A program made the translations under genes and the position numbers. The notes beneath the pieces were generated by a model. It had not been told where the DNA came from. It saw only the letters and a program-made list of their open reading frames with translations, and did no database searches. DNA of 64,000 bases, from NCBI GenBank assembly GCA_902794535.1, contig CADBHQ010000013.1, positions 24,330-88,329 on the forward strand. The letters run 5' to 3'. The stretch comes from Fibrobacter succinogenes (lineage in GTDB: Bacteria > Fibrobacterota > Fibrobacteria > Fibrobacterales > Fibrobacteraceae). This document shows positions 28,537 through 36,239 of the stretch, one piece after another (position 1 is the stretch's first letter; each line of letters opens with the position of its first letter).

Positions 28537-30618
28537 GTGACAAAACGAATCCCAAAACTTAGCGCCCCGGAAGAGGTACACCAGAAAATCAAGTCCGAAT
28601 TGTTAACGGATTTTTGCGAAGTGTACATTCCCATGGCTCCCGATGTTTACACCTACGGAGTGCCCGCAGGCTATCGTCTTACGCGCGGAGACGTTGTATG
28701 GGTTCAGTTTGCCACCCGTAAAAAGCCGGCCCTCGCCGTAGTTTCCAAAGTCCACCAGGACCGCCCCAAGTTTGACGTGCGCCCCGCTTACCCGCACCAG
28801 TCCGGCTACCGTTTTAGCGAACGTTATATGGAAATGCTCGAATGGACGGCGCGGTATTACATTAGCACACCAATGAAGGCGCTGTTCGTCTTCTGGCCGA
28901 GCGACTTCGAAAAGTACCTGGACGCTTTGGCCTTTACAAAGGGGGAAGCCTCCCCCTCGCGTGAGCCCCAAGGGTCTCCCGCTACCCCCTCTGCGGGGAG
29001 CCACCCCGCAACGCCCCCGAACGCTCCGGCACTGACGTTAGAACAAACTAACGCATTCAACACACTCTGCGAAGAACTGAACAAGACAGGTTTCCGCGGC
29101 GTATTGCTTCACGGCGTCACAGGCTCGGGCAAGACACGTGTTTACCAAGAGATTGCCCTTGAGGCGCTCAAGCAGAACAAAAAAGTTTTAATACTCGTGC
29201 CCGAAATCGGGCTCACACCGCAAACACGCAAGCGCTTCGAAGATTTTCTGCAAGTTCCGATTGTGGTTTTGCACTCGGCGCTTTCCGCACCCAAGAAGCG
29301 CGAAGGCTACGTCTCGATTCTGAAGGGTGATGCGCAAGTGGTTCTAGGCACCCGCAGTGCCATTCTTGCGCCATTTGATTTTGACCTCGTGATTCTCGAC
29401 GAAGAACACGACACCTCTTTCAAGCAGCAGGATCCGGCACCGCGCTACCACACTCGCGAAATGGCTTTCCATTTGGCGTACAAGTATGGCGCCCTCGTGG
29501 TGCTTGGCAGTGCCACGCCGAGCCTTGAAACATTCTATAACGCTCAGGCGAAAAATTTAAAGATTGTCTCGCTCAAGGAACGCGCCACGCAGGCGCCACT
29601 CCCGAAGGTGCAAATTGTAGACATGAGCAAGATGCGCCAGCAAAAGGGCATTCTCCTGTCGCCCACGCTACGCGAAGCTCTGACCGATTGCATCGAGAAG
29701 GGCGACCAAGCGATTATCCTCATGAACCGCCGCGGCTTTTCGAAAATGCGCGTGTGTACCGAATGCGGCGAAACGCTTTACTGCAAGCATTGCCACATTC
29801 CACTCGTATACCACAAGCAATATCGCTCACTCATGTGCCACTACTGCGCCGCCCTTTACCCGGTGAACACACCGTGTAGCGCCTGCGGCGCCGAAACTTA
29901 CGAGTTCGTGGGCGGCGCGATCGAGATGCTCGAAGAAGAAATCGCCGAATGGATTCCGAATGCAAAGGTGATTCGCATGGACCGCGACACCACCCAGAAC
30001 GTGGGCGCCAGCGAAAAGATTCTCGACGCGTTCCGCAACCGCGAATACAATATCCTGATTGGAACGCAGATGGTCGCCAAGGGCCACGACTTCCCGGGCG
30101 TGCAATTAGTCGGGGTCGTTGGCGCCGATAGCGGGCTTGGCATTCCCGATTTCCGCTCTACCGAAAGGCTTTTCCAACTGCTGAGCCAGACTGCAGGGCG
30201 CGCGGGTCGTGCCGGCGGCGAGGGGCTGGTGCTGATTCAGACGCTCAAGCCCTCTGAGCCCGTGATGCTGTTCGCCGTGAACCACGACTTTAACGGATTC
30301 GCGAATAAGGAAATGGAAGACCGGCGCGCCGCCTTCTACCCGCCCTTCTGCAAGCTCGTGGAAATCAGCTGTGGCAGCCGCGACGAAGACTTGTTGCGTC
30401 ACACCGTCGAACGACTCGAAGCCCTTCTCCGTGCGAACAAGAATCTCATGGTGCTCGGCCCTGTGGACGCCTTCGTCCCCGTCGTGCAAAACGTACATTG
30501 GGCAAAACTCTACATCAAGACACAAGACCTCGCCCCCGTGCGCAAAATTCTGCACCCCATCATAAATGCACCCAAGCCCTGGGTGCAAAATGTAGAGATT
30601 AAGGTAGAAATTGAGTAG
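28537..30618 (+). CDS. priA: Primosomal replication protein N' (PriA helicase)
   Basis: 693 residues. A DEAH-type 3'-5' helicase that reloads the replisome at stalled forks. The N-terminal 3'-DNA-binding domain occupies about 1-115. A Pro/Ser-rich linker of about 35 residues follows, an insertion relative to E. coli PriA. Then come Walker A GVTGSGKTRVYQ, LILVPEIGLTPQ, the DEEH box, GSATPS, four zinc-binding Cys pairs (CTECG, CKHC, CHYC, CSAC) and QTAGRAGRAG. The start is GTG, with a TATCTT box ending 7 nt upstream, consistent with a leaderless mRNA. Confidence 0.95.
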   Translation: MTKRIPKLSAPEEVHQKIKSELLTDFCEVYIPMAPDVYTYGVPAGYRLTRGDVVWVQFATRKKPALAVVSKVHQDRPKFDVRPAYPHQSGYRFSERYMEMLEWTARYYISTPMKALFVFWPSDFEKYLDALAFTKGEASPSREPQGSPATPSAGSHPATPPNAPALTLEQTNAFNTLCEELNKTGFRGVLLHGVTGSGKTRVYQEIALEALKQNKKVLILVPEIGLTPQTRKRFEDFLQVPIVVLHSALSAPKKREGYVSILKGDAQVVLGTRSAILAPFDFDLVILDEEHDTSFKQQDPAPRYHTREMAFHLAYKYGALVVLGSATPSLETFYNAQAKNLKIVSLKERATQAPLPKVQIVDMSKMRQQKGILLSPTLREALTDCIEKGDQAIILMNRRGFSKMRVCTECGETLYCKHCHIPLVYHKQYRSLMCHYCAALYPVNTPCSACGAETYEFVGGAIEMLEEEIAEWIPNAKVIRMDRDTTQNVGASEKILDAFRNREYNILIGTQMVAKGHDFPGVQLVGVVGADSGLGIPDFRSTERLFQLLSQTAGRAGRAGGEGLVLIQTLKPSEPVMLFAVNHDFNGFANKEMEDRRAAFYPPFCKLVEISCGSRDEDLLRHTVERLEALLRANKNLMVLGPVDAFVPVVQNVHWAKLYIKTQDLAPVRKILHPIINAPKPWVQNVEIKVEIE

Positions 30619-30679
30619 GACTAGAACGGAGCGCCCTTTACCAAATCATCGCTTTTACATAACTTTTACACTCCGGCCC

Positions 30680-30707
30680 TTGCCAATTTGAATTGGTATT
30701 CTATATT
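30680..30707 (+). promoter_or_regulatory. Promoter of the PD-(D/E)XK gene
   Basis: TTGCCA (30680-30685), 16 nt, TATATT (30702-30707). CCAATTTGAATTGG forms an inverted repeat in the spacer and could be an operator. The predicted transcript has a leader of about 65 nt. Confidence 0.6.
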
Positions 30708-30723
30708 CTGCCCGACGGTTCCA

Positions 30724-30780
30724 ATAGTGCGCCAAAGCATCCAAAAGAATTTGGATGTTTTTTTATTTAAGGAGCACTAT
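30724..30780 (+). promoter_or_regulatory. Leader with nested terminator hairpin and start-codon-sequestering stem
   Basis: CATCCAAA (30738-30745) pairs with TTTGGATG (30750-30757), followed by TTTTTTT, which is a complete intrinsic terminator. Around it, ATAGTGC (30724-30730) is exactly complementary to GCACTAT (30774-30780), which includes the first two bases of the start codon. Transcription and translation could both be held down by default. Confidence 0.6.
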
Positions 30781-31489
30781 GAATCGCCGTCACTCAAAAA
30801 CGGAATCCAAGCGTTTTCTTAACATCGAAATGCAGAAGGCAGAGCACAACTTCTTTATCGACCGTACGGTTCTGTACAAATCTTTCTTGATTATCAACGG
30901 CAAGCAGGAAATGGAAAGTACTGAAGAATTCAAGGCTCTTTCCAAAGAGCAAAAGGAATACAGACGGTACGAAATTCCCGAAAGCATTTCAATCTGGATT
31001 TGCGACTTTGAACTTCCACAAACCATGGGAAACTATATCGATGAATGGGCCATCTATAGTCGTGAATCACTGAAAAATGGTAATGGAGAGACGATTTTTC
31101 CCAAAAATAAGTATATTATTGTCAGTCTACCTAAATTCAATAAGACGGCTGACGAGGTGAAAACCCCCGTTGATACGTGGCTCTACGTGATCAAGCATGC
31201 TTGCGACGGCAAAGAACTGCCGCACTTCGGGAGTGACATTGTCAAGGAAGCTCTGGAACGCATCCGTATTGATAGATTAGACAACAAAACGTTGACCGAA
31301 CTGGAGAGAGAAATGATTGCTCAGGAAGAAATAGATTGCCGCCTCGCCGGAGCCAAAATCGAGACTCGGCTCGAAATGGTCGATGCCATGCTCGCCAATG
31401 ACATTCCTGTTGAAAAAATTTCCGTCATTTCTGGCATTCCGCTAGAAGAGATCCAGAAACGACGGGCTCTTCGCGAACGAGGACTTTAA
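30779..31489 (+). CDS. PD-(D/E)XK nuclease family (Rpn-like) transposase-related protein, N-terminally shortened
   Basis: 236 residues. It matches the middle and end of the Rpn/PDDEXK_2 family: FLNIEMQKAEHNFFIDRTVLY with the E-x-Q motif, IVSLPKFNKTADEVKTPVDTWLYVIKH, and a C-terminal helical region with a short HTH-like end (IPVEKISVISGIPLEEIQKR). Full members start about 60-70 residues earlier with FTDFGFKKLF-type sequence and the first catalytic Asp; here these are missing and MNRRHSKTESKR stands in their place. AAGGAG precedes the ATG. The intact promoter and leader suggest an internal deletion rather than random decay. Nuclease activity is doubtful. Confidence 0.75.
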   Translation: MNRRHSKTESKRFLNIEMQKAEHNFFIDRTVLYKSFLIINGKQEMESTEEFKALSKEQKEYRRYEIPESISIWICDFELPQTMGNYIDEWAIYSRESLKNGNGETIFPKNKYIIVSLPKFNKTADEVKTPVDTWLYVIKHACDGKELPHFGSDIVKEALERIRIDRLDNKTLTELEREMIAQEEIDCRLAGAKIETRLEMVDAMLANDIPVEKISVISGIPLEEIQKRRALRERGL

Positions 31490-31503
31490 GCAGGAATACT
31501 AAG

Positions 31504-32235
31504 TTACAGCGGGAACTTGGGATAATTCTCGCGCACGTACTTGCTCGGGTAGGCATTAAAATGCCACCATTCGCTGCCGAGCGGGACCCAGCCCGCCCCG
31601 CGCATAATCTTGCGAAGTTTGTTACGGTTGTCCACTTGCTCCTGCGTCAAGCGCCCGCTCTTTAAAGCATCCGCTTCGCCGACTTCGCCCGCGCAGCGTT
31701 CAAAAGAATCAAAGTCCGTGCCCATGTCAAGCAAGTTGCCATCGGCACCGGTAATTCCCAAATCTAGCGCCAGGCCAAAATTATGGAGCCCGCCTGTGGC
31801 CGGCGAAGACACGTAGGCTGAATAAGGCGTTCCGCGAACGGTCTTTCGCAAAGCCTCTTGCGCATACAACGGCCGCGAGGCATCAAAAATCACGAGCACA
31901 GAACCCGGCATTTCACGCTCCATAATCTTCACGGCCTTGCGAAGTTTTGCGGCAGCATCCTTATGCACAAAAGCGCGCTGCACGCCACAATACAAATCAT
32001 GCCCCGTCACGTTTTCAAAGGTGGCGTAACGCAAGTCCATGCGCACGCCCTTCAGATGGGTGATTTCGACCATGTTGGAATCTGCCGTCGCAAAAGCAAT
32101 CCACTTCTTGACGGAACTGCAATAACGCAAAGGCTTTTCGGGCTTCGGCGGAACAAACAGAGAATCCGTTTCGTGCGCAAACACAAAAGACGACATGAAA
32201 AGAAGTAATAGACAAACGCAAGCGCTTCGTTTCAT
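31504..32235 (-). CDS. VanX-like D-alanyl-D-alanine dipeptidase (M15D), exported
   Basis: 243 residues. A signal peptide (MKRSACVCLLLLFMSSFVFA) precedes a zinc peptidase domain with MDLRYATFENVTGHDLY, VIFDASRPLYAQ, the zinc motif GLHNFGLALDLG (S/G-x-H-x6-D type) and the EWWHF motif with catalytic Glu and zinc His. M15D enzymes cleave D-Ala-D-Ala. An exported chromosomal copy without vanA/vanH-type neighbours points to peptidoglycan turnover and dipeptide salvage rather than glycopeptide resistance. The start at 32235 is chosen for the signal peptide. A hairpin repeat lies just upstream. Confidence 0.88.
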   Translation of the reverse strand: MKRSACVCLLLLFMSSFVFAHETDSLFVPPKPEKPLRYCSSVKKWIAFATADSNMVEITHLKGVRMDLRYATFENVTGHDLYCGVQRAFVHKDAAAKLRKAVKIMEREMPGSVLVIFDASRPLYAQEALRKTVRGTPYSAYVSSPATGGLHNFGLALDLGITGADGNLLDMGTDFDSFERCAGEVGEADALKSGRLTQEQVDNRNKLRKIMRGAGWVPLGSEWWHFNAYPSKYVRENYPKFPL

Positions 32236-32241
32236 ATTATG

Positions 32242-32273
32242 CCACACGGATTCGATTTCACTAACGTGAAATC
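32242..32273. repeat. CCACACGG hairpin repeat, copy 3
   Basis: CCACACGGATTC, then GATTTCAC (32254-32261), loop TAAC and GTGAAATC (32266-32273). A different stem pair from copy 1 is swapped (C-G for T-A), again preserving pairing. Confidence 0.75.
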
Positions 32274-32290
32274 TATTTTTCTCTCGTCTA

Positions 32291-34660
32291 TTAAATTCCC
32301 AATTGCACTTCGACGCCGAATTGCACGTACAGGCCCATGCCCTTGGCAATGAACGGCACCAGATCGTAGCCATCGGTAATGTCATCGTTATTGTCGCGGG
32401 TTACCCAAGAACGTTCGCGGGCGTTTTCACTACCCAAGAACTTGAGGGCACTCACATCCAAGTTTGCAAAGATGTTGTCCACTTCTACGTAGAATCTTGC
32501 AGTCCTGAAGAAGCTGTTGTTCTTGCCAATCAAGTCCAAGTTCACGCGGGCATCGGTACGGAACATATCCGTAAAGTCATGGAAGTCTTTCAAGCGGCGA
32601 GTTCCGTTAGAGCGATTCTTGGAATCAGAAGGCATAATCTCGTAGTAGTACAGCGGACGGTGCAATGCCGCATGGTGCGTGAGAATGAACGAAAGAATCG
32701 AGTCTTTACGCGGGTAATAGCGGAAGTGCGAAAGAATATCCAAACGGGAATTAGCTTCCCACGGGAGCGACTTGCCGCCTTCAAGTTCATATTCGCCATA
32801 CACGGAGCTCACGTTCGTCGCCATCGAGAAATGGTGAGACGTCTTGAGTTCCATCGTAGCAGAAGCACCTGCCACCCAGGCAAAGTCAATCGGAGTCACA
32901 TCGTCGTACTGCGCAAAGGCCTTAGGCATCGGGAGCAGCGGATCCGGGTAGTAACGGCCAAAGCCAGAACCCTGCGCCACGAAGTACTTGGAATTGTAAC
33001 CCAAGCCAATCTTGCCGGACACGCCCGATTCCAAGCGACCGGTCAGTTCGCCATCATCGTAGCAAGGTTTCCAGTCGCTACGGTAGGCGGCATTTGCAAT
33101 CAAACGCCAATAGGCAGAATCAACGCGGGAAAGATTCTGGTCAAAGTCGAACGAGGCTGTAGGCGCAGCTTCACGTTCATGCAAGTCGGTCACCGCGCCC
33201 ACAGAAAGAATCTTCTGCGAAAAATCGCTCTGCCAGTTCATGCGGCCAGCACCCGACCAAACGCCTGCATTAAAGTCATCTGTCAACGAACCACCATAAT
33301 CCTGATAGCTACGTTCTACAAAATGGTGTTCATAAAGCAGGGCCCAGCTCAACTTGGAACCCAAGATAGAGCCCTTGAAGTTCTTGTCGACGCCAGCGGT
33401 CAAAGTCATGTGCGTCTGTTCATAGCCATCGATATAGGTTGCGGCTTCCTTGGAATCAGCCGTATTGCGGAAACCCTTGGTATCGCGGAGCGTATCGCCC
33501 AGCACCTCGCGGACCAAACCGGCATGCATCGAAGTTCCAAAGCGGGAATTGTATTCGGCACCCACCACCAAATACTGTTGCTTACCTTCGATAATGTCAA
33601 TCGAGTTCACTTCGTTATAAGAGGTCGCGGTATCCTGGTGCACGCTATATTCGTCAGAGCTATACAAGGTGCGCAAAGCCCAAGTATTGCCGTTGGTGTC
33701 AGAGCCATTAAACTGGGCGTACACGTCAAAGGCGGTCAGGTCGTACGGGTCAGACGTTTTCACGTTGCAGTCGCTGCCCGAGCATTCTGCGCTACGATCC
33801 TTGCGGAATTCGCTAAAGAACTTTTCGCCCATGTTCTTGAGCATTTCATCGTCAAGTCTGCGGAAAGAGAACCTGAAGCTATCCCAGAAAAGCCACGGGG
33901 AATCAAACACCACTTCTTGCAGGGCAATGCCAGCCGTTCCACGCAAGCCCCATTCGCCCTTGGTCTGTTCAGGGATGTACTGCACAGACGTTGCAAGGCC
34001 CTGGCCAATCGGACCTTCGCCATAGTGGTCATGAATTTCAATGGCGCTCAAGATATGCGGGTTAATCACCGAAAGGTTGCCCGGAAAGCCCACATCCAAG
34101 TGGCGCATGTTCGGAATGCGGAGTCTTCCCAAGTGGTAAGCCACGTCGCCTGCGCGAGAACCTTCGTAATAAAGAGCACTGCTAAAATCCTTCTGGCCCG
34201 AAATACCCGGCATCTGGCTCAAGTGTTCCGTCACATCAAAACGCATACCGGCTGCGTCTTCGAGCTTGTCGAGATTCACCTTGCGTTCAAAGTTCCACTG
34301 AACCTTGTCGCCACCGCCACCAATCACGGTGCTTGTACCCAGGTTGCGCACATCGGCGGTCGTCTGCATGGTCACCACCATGTCAAACAAGTCCGCAAAG
34401 TCCTGCAGTTCCACCTGCACGCTATCGAAGCCCTCTTTCTTAAAGATAAGCACCGCGTTCTTGGAATCGGCAGTCAATTCAAAACGACCGTCAGCATCCG
34501 TTTCACCGAGCTTCTTACCCGAGATATAGGTAATCGTCGCATTCTTGACAGGCAAATCGGTTTCAGATTCCAGAACCACACCCACAATCAAAGTCGGGGT
34601 CGCGGCAAACACGGCTACTGCAAAAAGCAGCACGAAAACAAACAGGGAACGAATTCTCAT
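32291..34660 (-). CDS. TonB-dependent-receptor-like outer membrane protein with carboxypeptidase-regulatory-like domain
   Basis: 789 residues. Signal peptide (1-19), then a CarboxypepD_reg-like Ig domain (about 22-95: VGVVLESETDLPVKNATITY, KLGETDADGRFEL). A plug-like region follows (about 120-230: ISGQKDFSSALYYEGSRAGDV, LDVGFPGNLSVINPHIL). A long stretch of alternating aromatic beta strands ends in a terminal barrel strand, GLYVQFGVEVQLGI. This matches SusC-like or TonB-dependent receptors, although no TonB box is obvious. It probably takes up or binds a carbohydrate or metal complex; substrate unknown. A large ORF on the opposite strand (32303-34669) is a codon-bias shadow. Confidence 0.8.
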   Translation of the reverse strand: MRIRSLFVFVLLFAVAVFAATPTLIVGVVLESETDLPVKNATITYISGKKLGETDADGRFELTADSKNAVLIFKKEGFDSVQVELQDFADLFDMVVTMQTTADVRNLGTSTVIGGGGDKVQWNFERKVNLDKLEDAAGMRFDVTEHLSQMPGISGQKDFSSALYYEGSRAGDVAYHLGRLRIPNMRHLDVGFPGNLSVINPHILSAIEIHDHYGEGPIGQGLATSVQYIPEQTKGEWGLRGTAGIALQEVVFDSPWLFWDSFRFSFRRLDDEMLKNMGEKFFSEFRKDRSAECSGSDCNVKTSDPYDLTAFDVYAQFNGSDTNGNTWALRTLYSSDEYSVHQDTATSYNEVNSIDIIEGKQQYLVVGAEYNSRFGTSMHAGLVREVLGDTLRDTKGFRNTADSKEAATYIDGYEQTHMTLTAGVDKNFKGSILGSKLSWALLYEHHFVERSYQDYGGSLTDDFNAGVWSGAGRMNWQSDFSQKILSVGAVTDLHEREAAPTASFDFDQNLSRVDSAYWRLIANAAYRSDWKPCYDDGELTGRLESGVSGKIGLGYNSKYFVAQGSGFGRYYPDPLLPMPKAFAQYDDVTPIDFAWVAGASATMELKTSHHFSMATNVSSVYGEYELEGGKSLPWEANSRLDILSHFRYYPRKDSILSFILTHHAALHRPLYYYEIMPSDSKNRSNGTRRLKDFHDFTDMFRTDARVNLDLIGKNNSFFRTARFYVEVDNIFANLDVSALKFLGSENARERSWVTRDNNDDITDGYDLVPFIAKGMGLYVQFGVEVQLGI

Positions 34661-34721
34661 ACTTCTTAAATTAGAAAAAACGCCGTCCTAAATTCAATCA
34701 ACTAAGTTCTATATTTACCGT

Positions 34722-35492
34722 ATGCTTGATATTTACTTGGTACAAATGGAAGTCGCCCCGAACGACAAGGCTAAAAACTTCGCCAAAGTGCGCGAATTGA
34801 CCGCAAAAATCCATAAAGAGCCTAACGATCCCGTGCCAGGTTTAGTCATTTTACCCGAAATGTTTGCCACGGGCTACCTGCCCCTGCACCCCGAATCGGC
34901 CGCCGAAGATTTTTCGACCAACAACTCCGGCGAAACCGCCCAGCTTTTATACGAGCTTGCTAACCAAACCGGTTGTTATATCATGGGTGCTGGCATCGCA
35001 CTTTCGAGCAGCAAGTTATTGAATCACAGCAGCGTCTACGCCCCCGGCAACGCAAAAGAATTCGCCGCCTACGACAAGCGCCGACCCTTCTTTATGGAAC
35101 AGCCAAAATTCAACGCAGGCGAAAAAGTTAATTTGTTCAAAATTCAGGATTGGAACGTTGCTGCAACCATCTGTTTCGACTTGAGATTTCCGGAACTCTA
35201 CCGCGACGCAACCAAGGCTGGTGCTAGGCTCATCACGGTTCAGGCCGCATGGCCCGTAGAACGAATCGCACACTGGAGAACTCTTTTGCAGGCCCGCGCC
35301 ATCGAAGACCAAGTGTACATCGCCGCCGTGAATACCGCTGTCTACGGCGGAAACTCAATGATTGTAAGCCCCAAAGGCGAAATCATGGCAGAGACAGACG
35401 ACAAAAGCGAAGGCATCGTGCATGCACGCATCGAATCGGCTCCGCAAGAAGAATACCGTAAAAAATTCCCTATTTTAAGGGACATTTTATAA
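34722..35492 (+). CDS. Nitrilase-superfamily carbon-nitrogen hydrolase (omega-amidase-like)
   Basis: 256 residues. The Glu-Lys-Cys catalytic triad is visible in order: Glu in LVILPEMFATGY, Lys in AAYDKRRPF, and Cys in ATICFDLRFPELYR. The last motif and the overall length resemble omega-amidases, which hydrolyse alpha-ketoglutaramate or succinamate. Other amide substrates are possible. Cytoplasmic, no signal peptide. A TATATT box (34710-34715) ends 6 nt before the ATG, which suggests a leaderless transcript. Divergent from the TonB-receptor-like gene. Confidence 0.88.
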   Translation: MLDIYLVQMEVAPNDKAKNFAKVRELTAKIHKEPNDPVPGLVILPEMFATGYLPLHPESAAEDFSTNNSGETAQLLYELANQTGCYIMGAGIALSSSKLLNHSSVYAPGNAKEFAAYDKRRPFFMEQPKFNAGEKVNLFKIQDWNVAATICFDLRFPELYRDATKAGARLITVQAAWPVERIAHWRTLLQARAIEDQVYIAAVNTAVYGGNSMIVSPKGEIMAETDDKSEGIVHARIESAPQEEYRKKFPILRDIL

Positions 35493-35631
35493 TATAAAGT
35501 AAACAAATCTATACAAAACAATTTAGAGTAATTTTCATCACATTTTCCCTAATTGTAAAGATTTGATTTAATTCACGGACTATCAACAAGTTAGCTTCAA
35601 CATACCCAAAAAGCCGAAAAAAAAGGCATTA

Positions 35632-35663
35632 TTTTTGACATTGAAATGTCAAAAATATATTGT
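35632..35663 (+). promoter_or_regulatory. Promoter overlapped by a perfect palindrome
   Basis: TTTTTGACAT (35632-35641) and ATGTCAAAAA (35646-35655) form a 10-bp perfect inverted repeat around TGAA. It contains the -35 TTGACA (35635-35640) and abuts the -10 (TATATT 35656-35661, or TATTGT 35658-35663 at 17-nt spacing). A repressor bound here would block RNA polymerase. Confidence 0.65.
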
Positions 35664-35709
35664 ATCTTTATCGTAAGAAACTAAAACGTCTAAACGTGTG
35701 AGGTAAATT

Positions 35710-35841
35710 ATGTCGAACACAAACAGACTCCAGTATGCGAAGGCGCTAATCAAGGCCGGAATCACGCGTGAACTGATTCTCAAGATCACAGCGATTTCGA
35801 GCTATCAGTATTCGCAGATTCAAAGAGAACTTGCGGCCTAA
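35710..35841 (+). CDS. 43-residue helix-turn-helix-like microprotein
   Basis: A short frame starting with ATG after GTGTGAGGTAA and ending in TAA at 35841. The product begins MSNTNRLQYAKALIKAGITR and continues ELILKITAISSYQYSQIQRE. The pattern helix (ALIKAG), turn (ITRE), helix (LILKITAIS) and recognition-like helix (YSQIQREL) resembles resolvase- or Hin-type HTH units. It has its own promoter with a palindrome over the -35 and a strong terminator downstream, so it is a complete single-gene unit. It could repress its own promoter. No homologue is recalled; the HTH call is by eye. Confidence 0.55.
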   Translation: MSNTNRLQYAKALIKAGITRELILKITAISSYQYSQIQRELAA

Positions 35842-35879
35842 GGTTTCGTACTTTGAAAATGGTGTTGGTTATTCAAGCG

Positions 35880-35920
35880 CAGCCTGCCACCTCGAACGAG
35901 GAAAGGCAGGCTGTGCTTTT
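35880..35920 (+). terminator. Terminator of the microprotein gene
   Basis: CAGCCTGCC (35880-35888) pairs with GGCAGGCTG (35905-35913), with an inner CTCG/CGAG pairing, followed by TGCTTTTT. It lies 38 nt after the microprotein stop. Confidence 0.8.
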
Positions 35921-35948
35921 TAGTTGCTTTCGCGACGGTTCCCTTTTA

Positions 35949-36212
35949 ATGGAAGCCAAAGACGGCAAAAAGCCCGCTCGTTTTTACCTCAAGCCCGGTG
36001 ACATTTTTCCGTGGGACCAATTTTTACCCAAGCTCCTTGTCAACTGGCAACTTTCTGACTATAAAGACATTCCTAGGGAATTCAAGCCCGAAAAGCGCAT
36101 TCCCGATTTCGTACTCGAAGGCATTCTCAAAGAACCTCTCGAAATCCAGCTCAAGATTCTCGCCACCCTCAGGGCACAAGGGTATTTTCCTCCGCTTAAA
36201 GCCAGAGGCTAA
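35949..36212 (+). CDS. Hypothetical small protein
   Basis: About 87 residues from the ATG at 35949; the frame is open upstream to a TTG at 35853, but that stretch runs through the terminator hairpin and is probably not translated. The protein is basic in its first third (EAKDGKKPARFYLKPGDIFPW) and ends in a helical segment (DFVLEGILKEPLEIQLKIL). No clear Shine-Dalgarno is present and no family is recognised. It is followed closely by the maltokinase-like gene and may be co-transcribed with it. Confidence 0.5.
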   Translation: MEAKDGKKPARFYLKPGDIFPWDQFLPKLLVNWQLSDYKDIPREFKPEKRIPDFVLEGILKEPLEIQLKILATLRAQGYFPPLKARG

Positions 36213-36239
36213 TGTGAAATGTGTGATGTGAGATGTGCG
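36211..36239. repeat. TGTGAAATG-type simple repeat before the maltokinase gene
   Basis: AATGTGAAATGTGTGATGTG followed by AGATGTGCG is made of imperfect RTGTGA units and resembles the spacer at 23775-23836. It lies immediately before the chosen ATG. Confidence 0.5.

Noticed and set aside
31504..32235. Vancomycin resistance cluster
   Set aside because: Only a VanX-like dipeptidase with a signal peptide is present; no vanA/vanH ligase or dehydrogenase or vanRS pair nearby, so cell-wall turnover is more likely.
32303..34669. 788-codon open frame opposite the TonB-receptor-like gene
   Set aside because: Composition is His/Arg/Val-rich without any family motif; it is the codon-bias shadow of the real gene, which has a signal peptide and clear domains.
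35853..35948. Longer N-terminus (TTG start) for the 87-residue hypothetical protein
   Set aside because: This stretch contains the terminator hairpin of the preceding microprotein gene and has no ribosome binding site.
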